This document shows, in pieces, positions 6,915 to 15,321 of a stretch of DNA of 17,769 bases. Position numbers and translations under genes: made by a program. The DNA is taken from assembly GCA_947624665.1 (NCBI GenBank), contig CANQLK010000018.1, positions 1 to 17,769 of the forward strand, in the 5' to 3' direction. Below the pieces are notes generated by a model. It did not search any database, was not told the origin of the DNA, and saw only the letters and a program-made list of their open reading frames with translations. The stretch comes from Candidatus Gastranaerophilales bacterium (lineage in GTDB: Bacteria; Cyanobacteriota; Vampirovibrionia; Gastranaerophilales; Gastranaerophilaceae). Position 1 is the stretch's first letter; every line of letters begins with the position of its first letter.

Positions 6915-7491
6915 TTTTTTCCAAAACATTAAATACTTGTTTTCTGAGATTATTGAAATCAGTGTTGTTATAAATAACATAGTCAGATTTTTTGATTTTA
7001 ACGGAATCTTTCATTTGTGCCTCTATACGAATTTTTGCATATTTTTCGGAATAGTTTTCTCTTGCCAAAAGTCTTTTAAGTCTGACATCCTCATCAGCCG
7101 AAACCAAAATAATCTTATCATAATTGTTTTCCTGCCCCGTTTCAAAAAGAAGAGGAATGGAAACAAAAACCACCTTTTCGTTTTTATTTTGTTCCAAGAA
7201 TTCTTGTATTTTTGCATTTATTCTTTCATGAAGTATATTTTCAAGTTTTATTTTTTTAGTAACGGAAGAGAAAACAACTTGTCCCAATTTTTCTCTTGAA
7301 ATGGCATTTCCTTCAAGAATATCTTCATCGATGAAGGCTTGCTTAATTTCATTAATGGCGGAAACATCGGTTAAAAGTATAAAGTGATTAATTTTATCCG
7401 CATCAGCAACTTTACATCCGCAAGAAAGGAGTATTTTTTCTACCTGTGACTTACCGGAAGCGATATTGCCCGTTATTGCAACTTTTATCAT
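6883..7491 (-). CDS. coaE: dephospho-CoA kinase
   Basis: The 202-residue protein has the length and motifs of CoaE, which phosphorylates the 3'-hydroxyl of dephospho-CoA in the last step of coenzyme A synthesis. The P-loop GNIASGKS is at residues 8-15, DADKIN at 30-35 is the conserved DAD motif, HERI at 88-91 corresponds to the HPxI motif, IPLLFETG is at 112-119, and an Arg-rich lid (LKRLLAREN and following) comes after residue 138. SDYVIYNN at 169-176 is the usual C-terminal strand. AAAGGA lies 6 bases before the ATG on the minus strand. It follows the 90-aa exported-protein gene by 18 bases and is probably the last gene of a unit headed by the 1932-aa protein. Its end overlaps the convergent GH57 fragment. 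Confidence 0.95.
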   Translation of the reverse strand: MIKVAITGNIASGKSQVEKILLSCGCKVADADKINHFILLTDVSAINEIKQAFIDEDILEGNAISREKLGQVVFSSVTKKIKLENILHERINAKIQEFLEQNKNEKVVFVSIPLLFETGQENNYDKIILVSADEDVRLKRLLARENYSEKYAKIRIEAQMKDSVKIKKSDYVIYNNTDFNNLRKQVFNVLEKINSESESFQK

Positions 7492-7509
7492 AGTTATCCT
7501 TTATAAAAA

Positions 7510-7782
7510 CTAAAGTATAGCTTTACCGTCATACATATAACGAGTATATTCATACTCATTTTCTTTATAATTTTTCAAATCCTTTTCTTTTTCAAGTTGA
7601 GTTGATTCTTCACGTGCATCAATAAACGGTTCGGATTTATTTTTTCTTTTCCAATTAATCTTAAATCCGTCCAAAAGACCGTATTCGGTTTCCGTTTGAT
7701 ATGTTCCGATATTTAAAGCATAAACGGGTACGGAAGTCATTACAAGGATAAATAATAAAAATATTGATATACTCTTTTTCAT
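7510..7782 (-). CDS. 90-residue exported protein of unknown function
   Basis: I do not recognise this protein. The ATG at 7780-7782 is chosen over an upstream in-frame TTG (7792-7794) because GAGGTGG lies immediately upstream at proper spacing and the product then starts directly with a signal peptide: MKKSISIFLLFILVMTS, with likely cleavage after VYA at about residue 22. The mature part of about 68 residues is strongly charged (NWKRKNKSEPF, STQLEKEKDLKNYKENEYEY) and ends in TRYMYDGKAIL. It has no Cys, so it is not a lipoprotein and forms no disulfides. It begins 46 bases after the giant protein's stop and is followed 18 bases later by coaE, so all three may be co-transcribed. Function unknown. 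Confidence 0.75.
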   Translation of the reverse strand: MKKSISIFLLFILVMTSVPVYALNIGTYQTETEYGLLDGFKINWKRKNKSEPFIDAREESTQLEKEKDLKNYKENEYEYTRYMYDGKAIL

Positions 7783-7828
7783 AAACCACCTCAAAAATAT
7801 ATTACATTATATGAGAAAATCTTTCAAC

Positions 7829-10800
7829 TTATTCTCTCGGAACCAGTCCCATAACCGAAGATTGTTCTATTGCCTTTATAACTTCATCCAATTTCGATTC
7901 TATATATTCATCGGTTATTTGATAACGTTTTTCAAAGTCGACACGCTGTTTGTACGCTTCACTGTCAACAGGAACATCAATAGAATAAATAAGATTTTTT
8001 CTTTCTTCAAGCATGCTCTTAATTTCAGGAAAATAAGACATTTTAACATTAATCATATCAGCATTATATTGAAGTCCATCCATTGAAATTTGATATACCA
8101 TTGACTCTTTTAACGCATTACTTGTATTTTCCATAGTTCCGTTATATTGAAGAGAATCAATATATTCGATATAATTCTTAAAAATTGTTTTTTCATTGTA
8201 ATTCTTAACTTTTTGTTTAATATAATTGTTTAAATTAATCATTTCGGTTTGAATGTCGGAATATGGAGTATTTTTTTCTTCAAAAAATTCTTGAATAACA
8301 CCGTAAAGCTCATTCAATTCGTTTATATAACCCATAATTTCATTTGTTTTATCATCAATTAAATTATCAGTTTGATTTATAGCGAAATTTTCAATCAGAG
8401 CAGATACGGCTTTTTTAGACAATCCCGACTGACGAAGGAATAAATTTAAAGTTTTATAATCATCTCCTTCATTCTTAAGTTTTTCAACCAGATATTCCAT
8501 ACCCAACGCACTGTCCATATCTTCTTGAGTGCCGTCTGCCGCATAAATTTTAAAAAGCGGAAGCATATCTTTTGTTTTGGAGCTTAGTGCTTCATGTTGA
8601 TTTTGAACCAAAGAATATTGAATTTTTGTTTGCTGAGCTACTTTTAGTGCTACTTCCAAATATTCTTTCAAAATTTTGTATTCTTCAGACTCGAATTTTC
8701 CGTCAAGCATTAATTTAACGGTTTCACGAAGCAGTCCCGTCGGGTTCTTTACTATATGTCTTTTTACAAACATATTTTCAAAAACAGCTTCTTCATATTC
8801 TATATCATCATTCGGTGACGGATTTTTATACATATTTATTATTTTATAAATCTGTGAGATTGCTTCATTTCTGTATTTAGGATCGATATTGGAATTAACG
8901 TATGTCTTTATATTTGATTTTAATGTTTCCGTTTCATCTTTGTTTATAGCAGTAAGTTTTTCTTTTGTAAGCTCGGAATTTTGGAAGTCGGCAAAAATTT
9001 CAGAGATACTTTTTAGTTCATGAACCAAAAATTCCTTCTCTGTAGTTCCTTTTGACTTTTTTAAGGAATCAATTATATTTATTAAATTTTGATTTAACAA
9101 CCGTAAGGAATTATCATCTTTAGTAAGATTATATAAATTGTAAACGGCATTAAGGAATGGTGAAATTAATTTTCGGTTATTTTCTTCGTTAAGAATTACA
9201 TTTTGAGTGAACAGCACTGAGAAATCGGGATTATACAAGTAGTCTTTACGGAATTTTTCATAGGTATTTAACATATCTATAATGAAATAATTGTTTTCAA
9301 TATTGTCTACAGCCGATTTAAACTGAGATAAGGCTTCATCAGCAACCTGAGCGATTTGTTCGTCCGGAATAACGACAGGATCGGGGAAAGCCTGTCTTAC
9401 TTTATATTTACGGAATGCTTCTTCTTTGTAATCTTTTATGTATTTTTGAATATCCATATCCGAAAGTCTTACAAGCATACTTCTATAGTATCCTGCGGGA
9501 GATTCTTCATCTTCATACCCCAAAGTTTGAAGGTTTTTATAGACTTCACCGGTAACAACAACATCGCTGAAAGCTTTTCTAACCTGATTATTACCTGATT
9601 TATAAAGAACAAGGCAGTCATAAGGATTTTTAATTTTTACCCCGACATCTTCAGGTTGAAGCAGCTGCATAAACTTTTCGGTAGTTTCATAATCAGCTTC
9701 CTGTAATTCTTTAAGGATTTGGAGTAATTCCTCATCCGATTTAGGTTTTAAATACTTATCTATAGCATTTGTAAACTCCGAATATAAAGGAGAATTTGTT
9801 AAAATTGCACTGTCTAACGACTTAATTCTTACATTTTCATCTATAGCTTTATTTATTATACTCATTGATTTTTCGATAAAGAACCTCAAAGGCTTTTCAT
9901 CATCAAAGTACATAGCAGCTGTTTTTACTGCCTGATTAGATAGAAGTATTTCCAGATTACTCAATTTTCCGTTGTGCTGTTGAAGCGCATCCGAATCATA
10001 GAAAATTCCGGAAATTATTGCCTGCTTCTGATTATCGTTAAGTGATATACCAAAATTCGTTTCAATCTGCTTAAACAAATCATTGAACTCGCCTGAAGTA
10101 ACTTGAGAGAGCATTTCAACGGTTTCATCCGTTTTACCCAAAAATGTATTTATGACATTAACGTGTTCTTCAAAAATAGTATCGGTAATGTCATCAAGTT
10201 CCTGTTGATTATCAACGGGAACAACACAGTCCGCCAGCATAGGATTATCAGTAGACATATATACCGCTAATTTTTTAAACGCAAATTTTAAAGGATCATC
10301 ATCACTCAATTTATCAAAATCCTCTTGCGATTTTATTTCATTATTTGCTCTCTTTTCCAATTTACTGATTCTTTCGGAAGAAATATCATCAACTTTATCC
10401 AATACATCGATATTTAATCTTTTACCGTTTTTAATACTTTCTTCCAAAGCATTTAAGTTTTTGCTGCCTTCATTAATATTTATAATGTAACCAAACATTT
10501 TATAAAGCTTTTGATAAACATTTACGGGGTTCCCCGGCAAAATAACATCGGTAAACAAACCGAAATCTTCTTCATCTTCTTTTGAATACCCCATAGCACC
10601 ATGAATATCAGAAACGGGAAGTCCGATTTTTCTGTCTTTTGAAAGAATAAAACCGTCTTTCCAACCGTATCCGCTGCCGTAATCAGTATATTCAAAACCG
10701 TTTCTTCCGTTCCAAAATGAATCTTTTTCCGCATTTCCCCAAGAATTATCAGTCCAAATAACATCTTTCAGCGAAATTTTTCCCGTTTTAGAGTCCTTAA

Positions 10801-13627
10801 AAGTTTCCTGAGTAACGGAAGGAACATATTGAGCGTGAAAAGCATAATCATCATCCAATACGCTCATAGCAATTATGCCGCTGCCTTTTCCTTGTTTTAT
10901 TTGTTTTGCTGCATCCTTAACATTAAACTCTATATGATACGGTTTACCTGTCATTTGCTCGATTATTCTTATCTGCTCGTTAGAAGCAAGTCCTGTCGAG
11001 CCTTCTTCACGAACCCAAAATTGTCCGTTTAACATTCCATTTGTTGAATATGTTTCTTCAAGCTCATCAAATAATATATTGTTTAAATTTTTATATTCCA
11101 TGTTTGAATATTTTCGCATTGAAGAAAGATTTTTTTCTATTTTTTTAAATATTCCATTTTGTTGAGGTGAAAAAGTATATAACAGATTATTCTTTTTTGT
11201 TCTCTGCTTTGTATTAGCAATTTTTTCATTGGCGGCAACTCCTGCCTGTATGCTGTTAAAATGATGATAAAGATTATCTAAATCACTTCTGCTTAATACA
11301 TCGTTCTGTGATTCCAATTTTTTCATTATAATTTGCGATGAGTCAGGAACATTCCATTTTTTAAGAATGGAATAATACTCTTTTTGTGCGGATTGAAATT
11401 CGTTAAGTTTTAGCAGAATACCATTAGAAAGGTCTTTTTCGGAGCCAAAGTATTTTAACAAACGTTTGTATTCACCTTCCGATATTCCGCCTGCCATTGA
11501 TTGATTAAAAGAAGCAATAAGATTGGAAGCAAACTGCATTTTGTCATCATAACCGAGCAATCTGACAGCTTCTTGAACATCTTTATCATTTGGCGAATTT
11601 TCTATTTTTTCAACAATCTTTTCCAGTTTTTGTAAAACACCTTTTTTATCGTCATCAATATTCATCGCAATTTTTACATTGGAGAGTATATCGGTATTAC
11701 CTTCTTGTATCAATAAAATAATTTTTTTGTACATTTGTACAGCTAAGGCTGTTAAATCACTACCCGTAAGAGCTTTTAAAATACCGTTTATTTTTGTAGG
11801 GATTAATGTTTTAATTTTTACGGTATCTTTCACAAGCTCTTTTTCCAGCTGTGCTTTAGATGGAACTTTGCCGTTTTCGGTTTTAAAGTTTTCTCTGAAT
11901 GAATATAAAGCAAGTTTAGCATGCAATTTGGACATATAATCTGATACAAGAGTATCTCTTGGAGGAAGCCCCGCAAACTTTTCAAATCTGACAGCACCGT
12001 CAGACAGAGCCATATCTCTTTCTATAGCAATTCTATGCGCTGCTGCGGCATTAAAAAGCTTTCTATAATATAAATAACGCCCTTTAGGAGTATTAAATCG
12101 TTTTAAGTTATCTGTTTTCTTTTCAGATTTAATATATTCATCCGTCATTTCGTAAATTCTTTGGGAGTTTTTATCCAATAACTTTTTCTGACTTTCGCTT
12201 ATATCGCCAACAGAGGAAATAATAAATTCTTTTATAATATCCGATTTCAGCTCTTTGCTTAGTTTTTGAGGAACATTAATTTCATTATCGGATTTTGAAC
12301 CTTTGTAAAAAGAAAAAAGTGATTTTATAATTGAAGTTATCTCTCTTTGTGTCTTTTCAGGAAATATATCGGTGAAAATTTTGTTCAAAACAGCCAAAGA
12401 TTTACATTGCGAAAGATAAGATTCTTTATTAACACTTTCAAGAGAAGTTGAAATTTTATCTTTTTCCTTTTTCACTTTGTATACGGACTCAATGGCTTCT
12501 CTTTCTTTTATAACAGCTCTTAATAATTCTCTTTCATCGTGATTTTGCTCATCATCTGAAGCCATCCAGCTTGTATCAGAGAATAAACCGTAATTTTCCG
12601 AGTCAAACGGAACATAAATTTCGGATAGGAGTGTTCCGTCGCCGCCTGCGTGTGCATTATGCATCCAAATATGAGCCGATGCATCAATTATTCTGTAACC
12701 TCTTGCCAGTGCATAATTATAATTCACATCAGGTTTTTTAATTTTTACTTTTTCGCCCGAACCGAGTTCCGTAATATCATACACCGACATTTCAGGACTG
12801 TCTTGTAATTCATCGATAACTAAATCTATAAAATTCGGTTTATCTTCGTACGCCATTGCCTTTCTGCAAATTGAAACCGCAGCACAAATTCCCGACTGTC
12901 TTTGATCTATGTCTTTAGTTCTCAATATTTCATTATCAGGTGCTTTTACTACTATATCGTTTAATATTTCATCCAAAACTTGCAGTTTTTTATTTTCTAA
13001 CTGAGGATTAATTTTATAATCATCACTCATAAAAAATAATAATTTTTCCAAACAAATATTTTTTTGTTTTAGCGGAATTTCAGATGAAGCCGCAAAATAA
13101 TCAATATTTTGTCTTATTCTTGTAACACGGGCAATATCATCATCTTCTTGAGTTTTCGCATTATCAATTATTTTGTTTGTTAAGTCGGCTCTTAATTTTA
13201 AGATTGATTTTTGCTCAGGACTTAATTGTTTTTTCTCACCGAATATCCTTTTATAATCATCAATCAAATCGGAAACATCTTCACCCGAATCATCAATTAA
13301 TCTTTTAACCGAATCGTCTAATAGCTTTACCCAATCTGTATTTTCACGGTTTTGAGGAGTAATATCATCACTGTCAAGAGCATCTTTAAATTCAGAATTA
13401 CGACCTTGACCGTATGCTAAATTATCCGCAATGTGTAAGAGAAATTCTATATTTTCCCTATTTGGAACGGCCGCTATATTATTAACGGAAGTATATATAT
13501 TCTCTTTGTTATTTTCTATAAGTGCATTTTCACCGTTTATTAATTGAGAGGTTATATTTTTATCTTGTCTTAAACTTTTAAAACTTGCTTTTGCAATTTG
13601 CTTTAATCCGATTGGGGAAATTCTCAT
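7829..13627 (-). CDS. giant protein (1932 aa) with a split papain-like cysteine peptidase domain
   Basis: The start is supported by AAAGGAT about 7 bases before the ATG. No signal peptide or membrane segment is visible. DQRQSGICAAVS at residues 241-252 matches the active-site segment of papain-like (C1) peptidases, closest to the bleomycin hydrolase pattern Q-x3-G-x-C: Q242 is exactly six residues before C248, as oxyanion Gln and nucleophile are in papain, and G246 is kept. The Trp usually following the Cys is Ala249. FHAQYV at 930-935 supplies H931, and TDNSWG at 959-964 supplies N961 with the hallmark NSWG, followed by GFEYTDYGSGYGWKDGFIL. The Cys-His distance is 683 residues against about 135 in papain, so a large, mainly helical, Lys/Asn/Glu-rich insertion interrupts the fold. 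Residues about 1000-1932 are also helical and unrecognised. Substrate and location are unknown. The catalytic assignment is inferred from motif spacing; the intact long frame shows it is not decaying. Confidence 0.9.
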   Translation of the reverse strand: MRISPIGLKQIAKASFKSLRQDKNITSQLINGENALIENNKENIYTSVNNIAAVPNRENIEFLLHIADNLAYGQGRNSEFKDALDSDDITPQNRENTDWVKLLDDSVKRLIDDSGEDVSDLIDDYKRIFGEKKQLSPEQKSILKLRADLTNKIIDNAKTQEDDDIARVTRIRQNIDYFAASSEIPLKQKNICLEKLLFFMSDDYKINPQLENKKLQVLDEILNDIVVKAPDNEILRTKDIDQRQSGICAAVSICRKAMAYEDKPNFIDLVIDELQDSPEMSVYDITELGSGEKVKIKKPDVNYNYALARGYRIIDASAHIWMHNAHAGGDGTLLSEIYVPFDSENYGLFSDTSWMASDDEQNHDERELLRAVIKEREAIESVYKVKKEKDKISTSLESVNKESYLSQCKSLAVLNKIFTDIFPEKTQREITSIIKSLFSFYKGSKSDNEINVPQKLSKELKSDIIKEFIISSVGDISESQKKLLDKNSQRIYEMTDEYIKSEKKTDNLKRFNTPKGRYLYYRKLFNAAAAHRIAIERDMALSDGAVRFEKFAGLPPRDTLVSDYMSKLHAKLALYSFRENFKTENGKVPSKAQLEKELVKDTVKIKTLIPTKINGILKALTGSDLTALAVQMYKKIILLIQEGNTDILSNVKIAMNIDDDKKGVLQKLEKIVEKIENSPNDKDVQEAVRLLGYDDKMQFASNLIASFNQSMAGGISEGEYKRLLKYFGSEKDLSNGILLKLNEFQSAQKEYYSILKKWNVPDSSQIIMKKLESQNDVLSRSDLDNLYHHFNSIQAGVAANEKIANTKQRTKKNNLLYTFSPQQNGIFKKIEKNLSSMRKYSNMEYKNLNNILFDELEETYSTNGMLNGQFWVREEGSTGLASNEQIRIIEQMTGKPYHIEFNVKDAAKQIKQGKGSGIIAMSVLDDDYAFHAQYVPSVTQETFKDSKTGKISLKDVIWTDNSWGNAEKDSFWNGRNGFEYTDYGSGYGWKDGFILSKDRKIGLPVSDIHGAMGYSKEDEEDFGLFTDVILPGNPVNVYQKLYKMFGYIININEGSKNLNALEESIKNGKRLNIDVLDKVDDISSERISKLEKRANNEIKSQEDFDKLSDDDPLKFAFKKLAVYMSTDNPMLADCVVPVDNQQELDDITDTIFEEHVNVINTFLGKTDETVEMLSQVTSGEFNDLFKQIETNFGISLNDNQKQAIISGIFYDSDALQQHNGKLSNLEILLSNQAVKTAAMYFDDEKPLRFFIEKSMSIINKAIDENVRIKSLDSAILTNSPLYSEFTNAIDKYLKPKSDEELLQILKELQEADYETTEKFMQLLQPEDVGVKIKNPYDCLVLYKSGNNQVRKAFSDVVVTGEVYKNLQTLGYEDEESPAGYYRSMLVRLSDMDIQKYIKDYKEEAFRKYKVRQAFPDPVVIPDEQIAQVADEALSQFKSAVDNIENNYFIIDMLNTYEKFRKDYLYNPDFSVLFTQNVILNEENNRKLISPFLNAVYNLYNLTKDDNSLRLLNQNLINIIDSLKKSKGTTEKEFLVHELKSISEIFADFQNSELTKEKLTAINKDETETLKSNIKTYVNSNIDPKYRNEAISQIYKIINMYKNPSPNDDIEYEEAVFENMFVKRHIVKNPTGLLRETVKLMLDGKFESEEYKILKEYLEVALKVAQQTKIQYSLVQNQHEALSSKTKDMLPLFKIYAADGTQEDMDSALGMEYLVEKLKNEGDDYKTLNLFLRQSGLSKKAVSALIENFAINQTDNLIDDKTNEIMGYINELNELYGVIQEFFEEKNTPYSDIQTEMINLNNYIKQKVKNYNEKTIFKNYIEYIDSLQYNGTMENTSNALKESMVYQISMDGLQYNADMINVKMSYFPEIKSMLEERKNLIYSIDVPVDSEAYKQRVDFEKRYQITDEYIESKLDEVIKAIEQSSVMGLVPRE

Positions 13628-13788
13628 TACATATCCTTTTTATATCTCAAAGATATTAATTACAGACATAAAAAATTTTGTTACTAAAGGCTATTAAAAT
13701 CATATTTTTTTACATTAATTAATCTGTATACTTGTATTGAAGTAAGAAATTTAATAAAATTAAGTTTTAGAACGGAGAGAATGAAATA

Positions 13789-14439
13789 ATGAATAATTAT
13801 ACAAAAAAACGAAATGAAATATACGTAAAAAATGTTATAGAGAACCTAAAAAAAAGATATTTTGAAGCATATTATGTACAAACAAAAGAAGAAGCACTGA
13901 AAAAAGCAATAGAACTCATACCGAAGACAGATACGATATCTTGGGGCGGTTCAGTGACAATTGAAGAAACAGGAATTATCGGTTATTTAAAATCGAATGA
14001 CTACAAAATAATAGACAGGGACAGTGCAAAATCAGCTGAAGAAAGAACATTACTTTTAAAAAAAGCTTTGCTTGCGGACACATATCTTATGGGAACGAAT
14101 GCAATTACAAAGAAGGGCGAGCTTGTGAATATTGATGCTATAGGAAATCGCATATCCGCATTAATATTCGGCCCGAAAAACGTAATCATTGTTGCGGGAA
14201 TTAACAAAATTACGGAGAATGAAGAAGATGCAATAAAAAGAGTAAGAAATTATTGTGCGCCCGTTAACATACAAAGAATTGCGGAAAAAAGAGAGGTACA
14301 AACACCTTGTCTTATAACAGGAGAATGTGCTGACTGCAAATCACCCGATTCTATATGTTCACACATTTTAATTACAAGACTTTGCAACCCGAAAAACAGA
14401 ATTAAAATTATTTTAACCGCTGAAACATTAGGATTTTAA
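13789..14439 (+). CDS. LUD-domain protein (LutC/YkgG-related, lactate-utilisation family)
   Basis: This is a single-domain protein of 216 residues. SWGGSVTIEETG at 51-62, GTNAITKKGELVNIDAIGNR at 102-121 and GPKNVIIVAGINKI at 128-141 are the conserved stretches of the LUD (formerly DUF162) family. In LutABC the LutC subunit supports lactate oxidation. The C-terminus carries a Cys cluster, C174-x5-C180-x2-C183-x6-C190, within TPCLITGECADCKSPDSICS, often seen in stand-alone members and possibly binding metal or Fe-S. No lutA or lutB partner is nearby, so a lactate role is uncertain. GGAGAGA at 13774-13780 lies 8 bases before the ATG; an ATG at 13781 is followed at once by a stop in its own frame. 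It converges on the GNAT gene with a 12-base overlap. Confidence 0.88.
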   Translation: MNNYTKKRNEIYVKNVIENLKKRYFEAYYVQTKEEALKKAIELIPKTDTISWGGSVTIEETGIIGYLKSNDYKIIDRDSAKSAEERTLLLKKALLADTYLMGTNAITKKGELVNIDAIGNRISALIFGPKNVIIVAGINKITENEEDAIKRVRNYCAPVNIQRIAEKREVQTPCLITGECADCKSPDSICSHILITRLCNPKNRIKIILTAETLGF

Positions 14440-15123
14440 TGATTCCGCAGCTTCGGAAGTTAAAACAAGAAGTTCGGAATCAGGAAGTGCATTATAATCA
14501 GATTCTTCAATGCATTTTTTAATGTATTTATCAGCTTCGGGATTTAGAGCTCTAAAACCCAATTTATAGTAAAACGGAATAGGATTTTGGTCACTTCTGT
14601 AATCGGATAAAGTATAAGCGTAACCTTTTTCGGTTCTAAGCCATAAACTTCCGCCTTTACCTTGTTTATAACTTTCTTTAACAGCAGCTTTAATAAGGGC
14701 GGTTCCGATTCCGGAATATTTATCACCTGCTATAGACCTTATATGTTTTATTTCGGGACAAACATTATCATTAACAATCGATACAAAATCATCTTCCGGA
14801 ATAACTGAAGCAATATCCATATCCATATATCCTGCTTGTTTTCCGTTTAGAAAGAGTTTGTATGAATAGAAATTGCCAGCCTCACCTCTTTTTAATGCTG
14901 AGATTACGGGGAAGCCGTTATCTCGGTCAATTAATACGGGATTAGAAATTTTTTTGTATCGTCCGAATGAGGTTATAAAATTTGCCTGCAAAGACTCCAA
15001 AGGTATTTTGGTATACCCCTTCGAATCGGATTGCGAGCAACCGTTAACGGTTATATCTTTACTATTTTTTTGATATTTCGGTAAATTGTATGAAATATTA
15101 TTTTTTGTACATGAAATAATCAT
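14428..15123 (-). CDS. GNAT-family N-acetyltransferase
   Basis: This 231-residue protein has a GNAT core in its C-terminal half. IKHIRSIAGDKYSGIGTALI at 125-144 is motif A with the acetyl-CoA pyrophosphate loop (R/Q-x2-G-x-G/A type, here KYSGIG), and PIPFYYKLGF at 181-190 is motif B with the characteristic FYxxxGF. Strands FLNGKQAGYMDMDI and DFVSIV precede motif A. The substrate cannot be told. The first ~75 residues are extra and unlike GNAT folds; they include LQANFITSFGRYKK at about 45-58. GGAG sits 7 bases before the ATG. Convergent overlap with the LUD gene is 12 bases. It appears monocistronic, with a candidate promoter at 15201-15230. Confidence 0.87.
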   Translation of the reverse strand: MIISCTKNNISYNLPKYQKNSKDITVNGCSQSDSKGYTKIPLESLQANFITSFGRYKKISNPVLIDRDNGFPVISALKRGEAGNFYSYKLFLNGKQAGYMDMDIASVIPEDDFVSIVNDNVCPEIKHIRSIAGDKYSGIGTALIKAAVKESYKQGKGGSLWLRTEKGYAYTLSDYRSDQNPIPFYYKLGFRALNPEADKYIKKCIEESDYNALPDSELLVLTSEAAESLKS

Positions 15124-15200
15124 ATAATGACTCCATAAGGAATAAAACTTAAAACAAATTTTTTTGCCAAAATAACGAAAATATATTTATAATTTCTAAT

Positions 15201-15230
15201 ATTTTGCTTAAGAGGTATTCTTAAAGTCAA
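15201..15230 (-). promoter_or_regulatory. candidate promoter with dyad in spacer, GNAT gene
   Basis: On the minus strand TTGACT (15230 to 15225) and CAAAAT (15206 to 15201) are 18 bases apart. The spacer is filled by the perfect dyad TTAAGA-GGTAT-TCTTAA (15208-15224), a plausible operator. Transcription would start near 15194, about 70 bases before the ATG. The -10 matches consensus at only four of six positions. Confidence 0.3.
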
Positions 15231-15248
15231 ATATATTTATTACCGAAT

Positions 15249-15268
15249 GTGTGAGTAAAAATTTGCGA
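15249..15268. repeat. second copy of the dispersed 20-base repeat
   Basis: These 20 bases are the exact reverse complement of 1915-1934 in the aroC leader. TTGCGACAC follows at 15302-15310 and mirrors the GTGTCGCAA that opens the first copy, so a larger diverged element of about 60 bases (15249-15310) is likely. It lies just downstream of the flagellar operon, between its last stop (15322) and the GNAT promoter. Unlike the first copy it does not fold into a symmetric hairpin. Confidence 0.6.
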
Positions 15269-15321
15269 GTGGCGTATTGAAAAGGGGGAGCAAGCGTAAT
15301 GTTGCGACACCAAATTAAATA

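Noticed and set aside
7783..7794. Upstream TTG start for the 90-aa exported protein
   Set aside because: It would place the strong GAGGTGG ribosome binding site inside the gene and add four residues before an already complete signal peptide.
10522..10764. Second open frame inside the giant gene, same strand
   Set aside because: It overlaps the conserved NSWG region of the peptidase domain in another frame, and the product is non-natural in composition.
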